Source: Pseudomonas berkeleyensis (GTDB lineage: Bacteria; Pseudomonadota; Gammaproteobacteria; Pseudomonadales; Pseudomonadaceae). From it: a stretch of DNA of 64,000 nt. This document shows, piece after piece, positions 18,505 to 25,508 of this stretch. The stretch is from the NCBI RefSeq assembly GCF_014109765.1, contig NZ_CP059139.1, forward strand, positions 3,042,001 through 3,106,000. The letters are read 5' to 3'. Position numbers and translations under genes: made by a program. Each line of letters begins with the position of its first letter. The first letter of the stretch is position 1. Below the pieces are notes generated by a model that did not search any database, was not told the origin of the DNA, and saw only the letters and a program-made list of their open reading frames with translations.

Positions 18505-19065
18505 GTGAGTGATCCGTTCAAACCACCCGCAGCTATCGCCCCTCAGCCAAAGTCAGCTACCCTCACGCTGAACATCTTATTGGTAGTCCTGGCGGCTGCT
18601 ACCACTTATCTGCTAGTGGGTGACATACAGCACTTACTTGCAACGCAGAAAGGAAGCCTAACCAGAGCCGGCAGCGTCTCCTTCTTTCATCATGTCTACC
18701 TTGTCATCATTCCTCAGGAAGCGGCGTACTTTAGACTTGCATCCAGCATGGCAGCATTAGCTCTAATCCTATTCCTGGCACGTAATCACCATGCGCTCCC
18801 TAGGGTCAATTTATTCCTTTATGCCTACGGCATATCACAACTGACCTATCAGATATTAGCAGTAACTGGCGTTATTGGGATTCTGAACCAAATATCTCAG
18901 ACCAGCGTATTAAATTTAGAATACTGGCTTAGTCCATCAGCAGCGACCACCGTAAAGCCCTTACTAATTAAGCTCGCCGCCTTACTGATTACACCGATTG
19001 CATTTCTAGTATTCAGCCTCATTCTAGTTTCGAAAGCCAAGAAACTAGACAAGACAATTCATTGA
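18505..19065 (+). CDS. Hypothetical membrane protein, 4 TM (prophage cargo)
   Basis: Unrecognised. The 186-residue protein has four hydrophobic segments (near residues 22-38, 80-96, 105-127 and 155-175) and a proline-rich cytosolic N terminus (FKPPAAIAPQPKS). The start is GTG at 18505; no strong ribosome site is visible, so initiation is uncertain. The base composition is AT-richer than the chromosomal neighbours. It is followed 4 bp later by another membrane-protein gene, which suggests co-translation. Four-helix proteins of this kind in temperate phages sometimes block superinfection, but that is only a possibility here. Confidence 0.6.
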   Translation: MSDPFKPPAAIAPQPKSATLTLNILLVVLAAATTYLLVGDIQHLLATQKGSLTRAGSVSFFHHVYLVIIPQEAAYFRLASSMAALALILFLARNHHALPRVNLFLYAYGISQLTYQILAVTGVIGILNQISQTSVLNLEYWLSPSAATTVKPLLIKLAALLITPIAFLVFSLILVSKAKKLDKTIH

Positions 19066-19069
19066 ACAA

Positions 19070-19387
19070 GTGCCAGATAGCATGCGCCCCATTCCGCTTA
19101 ACAACCCATGGCCAGAACGCCGACGCAAATTTCTGATCGCAACTCTTTTGGTCGTTGTATCCGTAGAGCGCACTCGACCTAATAGTCTTACTGGGCTTGC
19201 CATAGCACTAGTAACAATTCCATCGCTATGCATTTCACTGTTCTATTTACGCTGGTGGTGGAAACGAAAATTTGGCGGTAGCAAGCTTATGACCTTGATC
19301 GGCTTGATGCTCGCAATCATTATTGGAATAGTAGCTTTCAGCATCAACGATGCTCTCGCCCCGTACATAGGCCATCACTTTGGCTAA
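19070..19387 (+). CDS. Hypothetical small membrane protein, 2-3 TM (prophage cargo)
   Basis: Unrecognised. The 105-residue protein has a basic N terminus (PWPERRRK) and hydrophobic helices around residues 22-33, 43-62 and 75-92, separated by a cluster RWWWKRKFGGSK. The GTG at 19070 lies 4 bp after the previous stop; an ATG at 19082 is the alternative start. Neither has a clear ribosome site, so coupling to the previous gene is likely. It is in line with its neighbours on both sides, which also encode membrane proteins. Confidence 0.5.
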   Translation: MPDSMRPIPLNNPWPERRRKFLIATLLVVVSVERTRPNSLTGLAIALVTIPSLCISLFYLRWWWKRKFGGSKLMTLIGLMLAIIIGIVAFSINDALAPYIGHHFG

Positions 19388-19405
19388 TCACAAGGAAGAC
19401 CATAA

Positions 19406-19876
19406 TTGATCAATGGACGATTACTTAAGCAATACGACTTTCCCGTCGCGCTGGGCATTACTCACCTGACAACAGCAGCCTTTCTACTTAACAGCAGCGC
19501 CTCTCTTCCATCCTGGGTCTCGTCATACAGTTATTTTTCTGCGTTGACGTGCCTCCTGCTAAGCCTAGTACTCAAACCACTCCAAGGGTTTCTTACAGGG
19601 ATTGCCGTATCGTTTGCTGCCACTGTAATCATCAGGGCAATCAACATGTCACTTGTCAGCCTGCATGGCGCTGGAGTGGACTACCTGCTGGGGCTGATGG
19701 GGGCCGTGATCGGCCTAATTGCTATTCTGATTTACTCCAAGGTCAAGCTCAGCCAAACCTTTGAGAATGGCTTTGCCTTGGGCTGCACGGGAGCGTTGGG
19801 CGGCTATCTCCTCAGCATGTTCCTGTCATGCAATACCGTGCTGTATTGCGGCCCTGCCTTCTCATGGGGCGCTTAA
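19406..19876 (+). CDS. Hypothetical membrane protein, about 5 TM (prophage cargo)
   Basis: Unrecognised. The 156-residue, very hydrophobic protein has about five helices and a cysteine-containing C terminus (FLSCNTVLYCGPAFSWGA). The start is TTG at 19406, supported by AAGGAAG 8 nt upstream. The 14 bases before it (19392-19405) match those before the DUF2059 start (17911-17924) at 12 of 14 positions, which hints that these leaders share an origin. It is the last gene of the four-gene rightward cargo block; a 114-bp gap follows before parD. Confidence 0.55.
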   Translation: MINGRLLKQYDFPVALGITHLTTAAFLLNSSASLPSWVSSYSYFSALTCLLLSLVLKPLQGFLTGIAVSFAATVIIRAINMSLVSLHGAGVDYLLGLMGAVIGLIAILIYSKVKLSQTFENGFALGCTGALGGYLLSMFLSCNTVLYCGPAFSWGA

Positions 19877-19960
19877 CCATAGCTGAGAAGCTCTGCCCCT
19901 GCTTGCAGAATCCGGCCACTTGGCGGCTACCGCTTCACCCTGAGGTGTAACCGGTGTAGA

Positions 19961-19979
19961 TTTGGCAAAATTTGGCAAG
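19961..19979 (+). promoter_or_regulatory. Candidate ParD operator (tandem TTTGGCAA)
   Basis: Two TTTGGCAA copies spaced by two bases lie 12 bp before the parD start. Direct or inverted short repeats at this spot are where ribbon-helix-helix antitoxins usually bind to repress their own operon. Confidence 0.4.
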
Positions 19980-19990
19980 AGGAACGTCCA

Positions 19991-20227
19991 ATGAGCACCA
20001 TGAACATCTCCCTGCCGGACGCTCTCAAGAGCTTTGTTGATGAGCAAGTGAGCCAGCGTGGTTACGGCACCAGCAGCGAATACGTGCGTGAGCTGATTCG
20101 TAAAGATCAAGACCGCCAACATCTGCGTGGCCTTCTACTTGCCGGTGCTGCATCCGCCCCCGCCGCCCCTGCCGATGCTGACTACTTCGAATCGCTCCGT
20201 GCTCGCGTGCGGAACGCTCAAGGATGA
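19991..20227 (+). CDS. parD: ParD-family antitoxin
   Basis: The 78-residue protein has an N-terminal ribbon-helix-helix DNA-binding domain (MNISLPDALKSFVDEQVSQRGYGTSSEYVRELIRKDQ). Its flexible C-terminal tail would wrap the toxin. This is the standard ParD type II antitoxin layout. It overlaps the toxin gene by 4 bp (ATGA), giving coupled translation. Pf prophages of P. aeruginosa also carry ParDE-type modules, there at the other end of the phage. Likely roles are prophage maintenance and, in some Pf phages, control of excision or immunity. Confidence 0.9.
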   Translation: MSTMNISLPDALKSFVDEQVSQRGYGTSSEYVRELIRKDQDRQHLRGLLLAGAASAPAAPADADYFESLRARVRNAQG

Positions 20228-20553
20228 AGCAAAAGCCCGTAATCCCGCGTGAGCTAGCAAGCCGAGACGTAGACAACGCCATTGCCTACTACATCGAAGA
20301 GCAGGCCGAGAAAGCCGCACTAGGTTTTATTGACGCCCTGGAGCGTGCTTATAAGCAGATCAGCCGTCACCCTACTTCCGGCTCTGCTCGCTATGCCCAT
20401 GAACTGGATCTGCCCGGTCTACGCTCCTGGCCGCTTCAGCGTTATCCCTACCTAGTGTTCTATGTTGAGCAAGATAGCCATATTGATGTTTGGCGGGTGC
20501 TGCACACCATGACCGACCTTCCCGCATGGTTGAGCTCCCCAGTAACGGGCTAG
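20224..20553 (+). CDS. parE: ParE-family toxin
   Basis: The 109-residue protein has the RelE/ParE fold signs: an N-terminal ASRDVDNAIAYYIEEQAEKAALGFIDALERAYKQISRHPTSG helical pair, then strands LRSWPLQRYPYLVFYVEQDSHIDVWRVLHT. ParE toxins poison DNA gyrase, and this branch has the RSWPLxRYPYLVFYV core common to them. It is longer at the C terminus than the roughly 95-residue average. It is paired with ParD and converges with the TIR-STAND gene 122 bp away. Confidence 0.9.
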   Translation: MKQKPVIPRELASRDVDNAIAYYIEEQAEKAALGFIDALERAYKQISRHPTSGSARYAHELDLPGLRSWPLQRYPYLVFYVEQDSHIDVWRVLHTMTDLPAWLSSPVTG

Positions 20554-20675
20554 AGTTGATTGCAGCTTTACGCCTTTGTCCTGTAACAGCTCTATCCAAG
20601 TATTTCGCCCCTCCAACTAAGGAATAGTGGATTTATCCCCCCAAATAGATCCACCTTCCTCATTTACACAATGTA

Positions 20676-23240
20676 TTAAGAAGAAAGAATCTTTGCCTGT
20701 TTTTTATTCTGCACCACCCGCTGATTCTTCATCGGTATATCCAACTTTGCTGAAAGCCACTGCCGATCGCTGTAATCAATATTGTGCAAATACAAATGCT
20801 GCAATATAACCTCTTGCATCAACCTGTAAGAGATTGAACCTCTATCCATCTTTCTCTTGACTTCAAGTATATAATCCCTGTTAATTTTCTTTGTAAATTC
20901 CAACTGTATAGACATGCTAATAAGATGCACAGCAGGAGTATCAATTTCGTCAGCAATGTTTTTGAAAATCTGGATCAACTGATCATTCCCCACCGAGAAA
21001 GATATCTTCTTGATGACAGAAAATGACATTGCATAGCAAAAATGAAAGAATAACTTTCTCGCTTGATCAGTAACCTCTCCATCGGTCATTGACGACTGCT
21101 GCTGAATAATTCGCGATATTTCATCAACAATTTCAGACTTCAGCGACCTCGTAATCTTAAAATAGAAAGACAAAAATCTAAGCCCAGTTAGAAAAGAGGC
21201 CTGAGACAAAGACGTAAGCTGATCTATCTTTAATGATGCATGCCTGTTACGCAATATCTGCCCGATAATTTCAACTGCTTTTGCAGACTTATTTATATCC
21301 GCAAAGGTGTGTGTTTCAATTAATTCATCGTCGTCATCATCAGCACCGCTATCCAGCTGACTTACAAGCTTATCCTTTTGATCAAGGCTTAACTTTCTCT
21401 GACTTTCAACATCCTCAGCACTCCTGATTTCCATTGCCAGCTCAGGAATACTCTTTAGAACATCCTCAAAATGCTCTGTATCGGCAGCTTCTAGCGTTGC
21501 TGCTTTTTCAGCAGAGAATATACCCTCCGCGAAGCTCAAAATATGATCAAGAACCCGTTGATCCTTTGTGTGATACGTTACGAATATCAATACATTGGCA
21601 TGCCTTTCGCTATGCATCTTCTCGCATAGCATCCTTACCCTGTCAGAGCCTTGTTCAGCATAATTTTCCGCAATGTATTTAGCTGCATAAAAATAAAATA
21701 TATATTTATACGAAAAATACAAGCCTGAAACATCACTTCTAAGCAAGCCTATTTTGCAAAGCTCAGATATCACTCGCTCATGCGAATCTATTAAGTACCG
21801 ACTTGAATATTCACGCTTAAAGGATGACAGCTCATCATCCTCTATCTTTGAGGCATCAAGACTAAATATATAATAAGCCAACTCTGTAAGATAGTTTATA
21901 TACTTATCTACCTGATCACTCTTAATACTAGACTTCCGCAATTGCTGTTGAATAAGCGCATTGTAGCAATGGCCATAAGCGGTTAATGAGAAGTCGCTAG
22001 GCGAGTTGGACTCCAAGGTTTGGAGTATCATCAATATAAATACAGGCTTCGGCGGAACAATGTTCTTTCTAAGCATGGCATCTATATGGTGTGTTACGCG
22101 GTCATTGGCGGCATGCAACTCAGAAAGATCAATAGTTTCCTCTTGCCCAAGCGAGTTCCACTTGTTAATCAACTCACCGCGAAGCACATGACCAAATGGA
22201 AGAATTTCATATTTATCAAAGTCAGAAAATTCTTTCCAAGTAGACTCATTAAATCTAAGTCCATTACCAGAGATAAATATTACCTGACCATCGAGCCCAC
22301 AAATTGATTTTATCAGCGCTATCAAGAATTTTGCATTTAGCTTGCTATGCTCAATAGACTCAACTATATAAGTTTGTACATTAACATTATTTACGCCGTA
22401 TTGCTGAAACGCTGCCGCCTCAATTATTTCACCCACATTTGCCGTCTTTATTTCATCACCCTTAATCCAAACAGGTGTTCGTCCAGCCTCGCTATGTCTT
22501 TTAAAAATCTCTTTCGCCAAAGCGGTTTTCCCTGATTGCTCGTCACCAGCTATTACAACTCGCCTCGGACACAAAAAAGGGTTCGTTATCTTGGCACTTG
22601 TAATTATTAAATCAAACTTATCGGGATCCACATCAATCAATTTCAAGTCAGGCGCAACATAAATGTCGTCTAACCCAACCTCATCTTTGGAGCGGTGCTG
22701 CAATATAATTTCATTTAAGTTTAGGTATTCTTTAAAAGCACTTGTAATTCCTCCCGGCTCTAAGACTCCTTCATCAGCCGGGGTTAGATCTTTTTTTTTG
22801 ACATCTTTGCACACCTCTCCAATTGCTTTAGAAACCGCAAGCCAGGCTTCATTCGGGTTATTAAACCCCACAACAGGTTTAGCATCTTGGGGCAGCAGTA
22901 CGAAATCCTTCATTGGCGTTTCCGCCCATGTACAGTGATCAACAATTATCGCAACGATTCGACCACTATCATTATTTGCCTTTTCAAAAGCCTTTTGGAG
23001 TTCTATTTCATAGCAATAATATGACGAGATAAAGTCTTGAGAGACCAATAGTATTATTAAGTCAGCCTCCAATAACTTTCGCTCAATCTCAACATCAAGC
23101 TTATCGCCTGCAAGCAACTGCCTATCATCCCAGCTTTCAAGAACACCATTTCTTTTTAGCATAACAAGAAACTTAGCCAGGTCATTCTTATGCTTCTCAT
23201 CTGCATGACTGTAGCTAATGAAGGCTTTCAACGGTGCCAT
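20676..23240 (-). CDS. TIR-STAND NTPase, probable anti-phage effector (prophage cargo)
   Basis: The 854-residue protein has an N-terminal TIR domain (AFISYSHADEKHKNDLAKFL to about residue 140). Its YCYEIELQKAF helix carries the likely catalytic glutamate of NAD-cleaving TIRs (Glu80). A lysine run (residues 148-150) leads to a STAND/NACHT-like ATPase with Walker A GDEQSGKT at residues 232-239 and a late FYFYAAKYIAE motif. The last 350 residues are helical and would sense a trigger. Related TIR and STAND fusions kill infected cells by destroying NAD; that role is inferred here. The gene is strikingly AT-rich against its surroundings. It starts 64 bp after the phage repressor stop on the same strand, so it is probably expressed in the lysogen. 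The start has AAAGGGA upstream. Confidence 0.85.
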   Translation of the reverse strand: MAPLKAFISYSHADEKHKNDLAKFLVMLKRNGVLESWDDRQLLAGDKLDVEIERKLLEADLIILLVSQDFISSYYCYEIELQKAFEKANNDSGRIVAIIVDHCTWAETPMKDFVLLPQDAKPVVGFNNPNEAWLAVSKAIGEVCKDVKKKDLTPADEGVLEPGGITSAFKEYLNLNEIILQHRSKDEVGLDDIYVAPDLKLIDVDPDKFDLIITSAKITNPFLCPRRVVIAGDEQSGKTALAKEIFKRHSEAGRTPVWIKGDEIKTANVGEIIEAAAFQQYGVNNVNVQTYIVESIEHSKLNAKFLIALIKSICGLDGQVIFISGNGLRFNESTWKEFSDFDKYEILPFGHVLRGELINKWNSLGQEETIDLSELHAANDRVTHHIDAMLRKNIVPPKPVFILMILQTLESNSPSDFSLTAYGHCYNALIQQQLRKSSIKSDQVDKYINYLTELAYYIFSLDASKIEDDELSSFKREYSSRYLIDSHERVISELCKIGLLRSDVSGLYFSYKYIFYFYAAKYIAENYAEQGSDRVRMLCEKMHSERHANVLIFVTYHTKDQRVLDHILSFAEGIFSAEKAATLEAADTEHFEDVLKSIPELAMEIRSAEDVESQRKLSLDQKDKLVSQLDSGADDDDDELIETHTFADINKSAKAVEIIGQILRNRHASLKIDQLTSLSQASFLTGLRFLSFYFKITRSLKSEIVDEISRIIQQQSSMTDGEVTDQARKLFFHFCYAMSFSVIKKISFSVGNDQLIQIFKNIADEIDTPAVHLISMSIQLEFTKKINRDYILEVKRKMDRGSISYRLMQEVILQHLYLHNIDYSDRQWLSAKLDIPMKNQRVVQNKKQAKILSS

Positions 23241-23304
23241 ACAATTCCCTTTAGTATTTATTGATTTTTTAGCAGTTCTTATTACGGCTTTTATCTTTCA
23301 TTGA

Positions 23305-23550
23305 CTACCCTTTGCACGCCTCGTCGTACTCCGGGCTTACTTGACCTACATCGGGTGCAATCTTCCCGCTAGCTAGCCAAAGGGCATATTGGGGGTAAAC
23401 CTCAACCAGTACGTCTATTTCTTCCGTGCTTACTCTTACTGCCCCTTTGCTCACACTTTTCCAGCGCTCGTAGTCACCGCCATAAGTGCTGGCCTTTTTG
23501 GGGCCCAGCCTCTTAATCAATAGGCGAGCCCTATCAGCAGCCTTTTCCAT
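23305..23550 (-). CDS. Pf-type phage repressor, small HTH protein
   Basis: The 81-residue DNA-binding protein resembles the repressor C of Pf phages: an N-terminal MEKAADRARLLIKRLGPKKASTYGG helix-turn-helix half and a VSTEEIDVLVEVYPQYALWLASGKIAPDVGQVSPEYDE tail. The tail is characteristic of these short Cro/CI-like proteins. It faces the Xis-like gene across an 88-bp control region, exactly where the lysis/lysogeny switch of Pf phages lies. The TIR-STAND gene follows on the same strand and is probably on the same message. Confidence 0.75.
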   Translation of the reverse strand: MEKAADRARLLIKRLGPKKASTYGGDYERWKSVSKGAVRVSTEEIDVLVEVYPQYALWLASGKIAPDVGQVSPEYDEACKG

Positions 23551-23563
23551 ATAGAAATCTTTT

Positions 23564-23618
23564 CCAGAGAAATTGTTGCTCTACCTGGCGGACGGGTTAA
23601 TAATTCCCCCAGAGAAAT
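23564..23618. promoter_or_regulatory. Candidate repressor operators (two CCAGAGAAAT copies)
   Basis: The 10-bp word CCAGAGAAAT occurs at 23564-23573 and 23609-23618, 45 bp apart (centre to centre), in the divergent gap between repressor and Xis-like gene. Two phased copies in a phage switch region are good operator candidates for the repressor or the Xis-like protein. Confidence 0.5.
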
Positions 23619-23638
23619 ATTTACTCCAATAGCCTCTT

Positions 23639-23887
23639 ATGGCTAATGACACGAATAGTGACGGAACGAGCATGGAACTGGAAGAGCTGGAACCTTCGAA
23701 GCTGATAGGCCCGCAACAGGACGTGGAAACCGTCGAGTCCTGGGCCGACCGTAACGGCCTGACCTACGGCACCGCGCGTGCCTGGGCAATGAAAGGCGTT
23801 CTCCCCACCGTAAAGCTAGGCAAGCGCCGCATGGTCAACAGCGCCCTGCTCCGCACTTGGCTGCTGGAACAGGAGTGGACGGCATGA
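23639..23887 (+). CDS. Xis-like HTH protein (excisionase/regulator)
   Basis: The 82-residue protein has a MerR-type winged helix in its second half (VESWADRNGLTYGTARAWAMKGVLPTVKLGKRRMVNSALLRTWL). This is the usual fold of phage excisionases. In Pf4 the protein in this place (XisF4) drives excision and activates replication while antagonising the repressor; the same job is inferred. The acidic N-terminal extension (ELEELEPS) may not be translated, since an internal ATG at 23672 sits behind GGAACG. It overlaps the next small gene by 4 bp. Confidence 0.72.
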   Translation: MANDTNSDGTSMELEELEPSKLIGPQQDVETVESWADRNGLTYGTARAWAMKGVLPTVKLGKRRMVNSALLRTWLLEQEWTA

Positions 23888-24033
23888 ATCCTCCCTTCTA
23901 TACGCAAGCCGCCTTCGCCGCCCTGGCCGGTGTTCCCGTCGAGCAGGTCGCGTACTGGATCAGAACCGGCGCCGTCGACAGCGTGAAGCTCGGCAAAACC
24001 CGCATGGTGCTGTTTCCGGGGGTGAACCAATGA
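23884..24033 (+). CDS. Small HTH protein, second Xis/AlpA-like (49 aa)
   Basis: A 49-residue reading frame is fixed by ATGA overlaps at both ends. The protein (MNPPFYTQAAFAALAGVPVE, then QVAYWIRTGAVDSVKLGKTR) is a minimal winged helix of the same kind as its upstream neighbour: a recognition helix then a V-K-L-G-K-x-R-M wing. Two tandem HTH genes with the shared V-K-L-G-K-x-R-M wing suggest duplication or a pair of regulators that bind together. Its composition is GC-rich, like the phage core genes. Confidence 0.65.
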   Translation: MNPPFYTQAAFAALAGVPVEQVAYWIRTGAVDSVKLGKTRMVLFPGVNQ

Positions 24034-24509
24034 GCCGCACCGACCCGCAATTCAAGCTGCGCATGCCGCCAGCCCTCCGCGCCCAAGTAGAGCAAGCCGC
24101 CGAACAGGCCAACCGCTCCCTGAACGCCGAAATCGTCACCCGCCTTCAAGCCAGCTTCACCCAGGTAAAGCCAGAGGTGTCGGCCAATGAAGAGTCTCGC
24201 CCGGTATCACCGCCAACCGCATGCCGACAACTGCGACTGCTCTGTGTGCTACGTGAAACGCAACTGGGTCTCGCCCCGTCGGTCGTCTCACTGGGGTACC
24301 TACCCATACACACAATGCACCGACTGCCGCCCCGCTCGCTGGTCGCTGGAAAATGGGCGGGCAACCTTCCTCTCGCCGGCCTTTACCTGCGAGAAGCACA
24401 AGCCAGGCGGCCGACCGGAGAAGTACTGGAGCGTTGTGAGCGACACCGGCAAACCCACGCCCTTCGTGCCGCTGCGCGAACCGTTCGAACTGGTGGGGTG
24501 ATCGCATGA
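24030..24509 (+). CDS. Arc-like ribbon-helix-helix protein with overlapping 3' half
   Basis: The first 55 residues (DPQFKLRMPPALRAQVEQAAEQANRSLNAEIVTRLQASF) are a clear Arc-type DNA-binding domain. From about residue 65 the sequence loses protein-like character while a second reading frame (24187-24501) becomes convincing. So the functional protein may be just the N-terminal domain, with the long tail produced only because no stop occurs in this frame until the ATGA overlap with the next gene. A lost stop or frameshift near 24190 would explain it. Regulatory role in the phage early operon is inferred. Confidence 0.6.
   Translation: MSRTDPQFKLRMPPALRAQVEQAAEQANRSLNAEIVTRLQASFTQVKPEVSANEESRPVSPPTACRQLRLLCVLRETQLGLAPSVVSLGYLPIHTMHRLPPRSLVAGKWAGNLPLAGLYLREAQARRPTGEVLERCERHRQTHALRAAARTVRTGGVIA
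24187..24501 (+). CDS. Cysteine-rich putative zinc-binding phage protein
   Basis: The 104-residue protein overlaps the 3' half of the Arc-like frame in another phase. It has three metal-ligand clusters, HADNCDCSVCYVKRNW, YTQCTDCRPARW and FTCEKHKPGG, which look like a zinc ribbon or two. It also has a basic N terminus. Such small zinc proteins occur in the early regions of Pf-like and related inoviruses. It ends 4 bp before the next gene. The overlapped layout means one of the two frames is favoured; the cysteine and histidine pattern makes me prefer this one from 24190 on. Confidence 0.55.
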   Translation: MKSLARYHRQPHADNCDCSVCYVKRNWVSPRRSSHWGTYPYTQCTDCRPARWSLENGRATFLSPAFTCEKHKPGGRPEKYWSVVSDTGKPTPFVPLREPFELVG

Positions 24510-24871
24510 GCCGCTTTACTGCTCCGCTCAAGCTGGTCTGTGGCTGGGCGCTGTACTTCCTGATCTTCTGGGCCGTGTTCCCGTTGGTCAGCGGTGCAAT
24601 CAACCTGCTCGCCTCGGACACCACTCGCGCCATTGTCGCGGCCGTGGTTGCTATGGCCGGGTTCATCTATTTGGTCATGACCAAAAGCCTTGGGCTGCTG
24701 GATGCTGCCGAGTGGCTCGACTCCAGCCTCAAGCCCCGCCCCAGCGATCCGGCCAACACCGCCGATGCTGAACAGGTCAAGGGCCGCGCCCCCGGCTTGT
24801 CCGAACACGCTCCACCGTTCGGTCAAACGGAGGCACGGGCGGAGCGCACCCTTGAACACCCACCACCTTAA
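24506..24871 (+). CDS. Putative two-TM phage membrane protein
   Basis: The 121-residue protein has two hydrophobic helices (residues 8-30 and 41-60) and a polar, proline-rich C-terminal half that could lie in the cytoplasm. I do not recognise the family. The ATG overlaps the upstream frame by ATGA. Given its place between early regulators and the ssDNA-binding candidate, it might be a morphogenesis or host-takeover factor. The last 40 residues (GRAPGLSEHAPPFGQTEARA) look low-complexity. Confidence 0.5.
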   Translation: MSRFTAPLKLVCGWALYFLIFWAVFPLVSGAINLLASDTTRAIVAAVVAMAGFIYLVMTKSLGLLDAAEWLDSSLKPRPSDPANTADAEQVKGRAPGLSEHAPPFGQTEARAERTLEHPPP

Positions 24872-24892
24872 ATAGCCTCCGCTCGTGAGTGT

Positions 24893-25055
24893 GGGGCAGC
24901 TCCACCGCCCCGCGCTCCCGAGCCCTCGGCGGCAAGAGTGGGATGACAAGGGCAAAGCCCTTGGTGTTGAACAACTAACCCGCTGCACCAGCGGCGCTAA
25001 CTGAAAACCTCGGCAAGTCGAGAAAACCACCAGGGCAAAAACGCGAAGTTTGCCC
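24893..25055. other. Array of four hairpins in the phage intergenic region
   Basis: The 253-bp gap before the ssDNA-binding candidate contains four simple stems in a row: GGGGC/GCCCC (24893-24911), CAAGGGC-AAA-GCCCTTG (24947-24963), CCGCTG-CAC-CAGCGG (24980-24994) and GGGCAAA/TTTGCCC (25033-25055). Filamentous phages keep their origin and packaging signals as hairpins in a major intergenic region, so this is the best candidate for one of them; a structured leader for the next gene is the alternative. Confidence 0.5.
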
Positions 25056-25124
25056 GTGTGGACTCGCTCGGCCTGCTGAAAGGCAAACCCGCGCACTAAC
25101 GCGCAACCAAGCGAGGAAACACAC

Positions 25125-25493
25125 ATGGCACGCACCACTATGGAACTGGCATTCATCAGCGCTGAGCGCGTGAAGTTCGACAACGTGGATCTGGTGAAGC
25201 TGTACCTGGGCGACGAACCGGACGGCGAAAAAGACCTGGGCGTCTCCCTGCTCTCGATGCAGGTGGCAGAAGGCTCCCTGGACGAAGTATGGGCGTCCTG
25301 CAAAGGCCTCGATGTGCTGGAGACCGTCCGCGTCACCGTGGAAATCGACCGGGGCTCCAAGAACGCGGGCAAGTTCATCGTCCTGCACGTCGAGTCGGCC
25401 AAGCCTGCTCAGGCCGGCAAGCCTGCCGCCCCGCAAGGCACCCAACAACAAGCCAAGCCGACCGGCACCCAGCCGGACGCGGCCAAGGCCTAA
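25125..25493 (+). CDS. Putative phage ssDNA-binding protein
   Basis: The 122-residue protein begins with a beta-rich domain (ARTTMELAFISAERVKFDNV to IVLHVESAKPAQ, residues 2-95). A proline-, glutamine- and alanine-rich tail (PAAPQGTQQQAKPTGTQP) follows. An OB-like barrel plus flexible acidic tail is the layout of single-strand DNA-binding proteins, and the position matches the helix-destabilising protein of Pf phages. I see no close sequence match to the Pf1 protein itself, so the call rests on layout and synteny. The AGCGAGGAAAC ribosome site is strong, fitting a highly made protein. Confidence 0.55.
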   Translation: MARTTMELAFISAERVKFDNVDLVKLYLGDEPDGEKDLGVSLLSMQVAEGSLDEVWASCKGLDVLETVRVTVEIDRGSKNAGKFIVLHVESAKPAQAGKPAAPQGTQQQAKPTGTQPDAAKA

Positions 25494-25508
25494 CCGGAGG
25501 GCGCCGCC

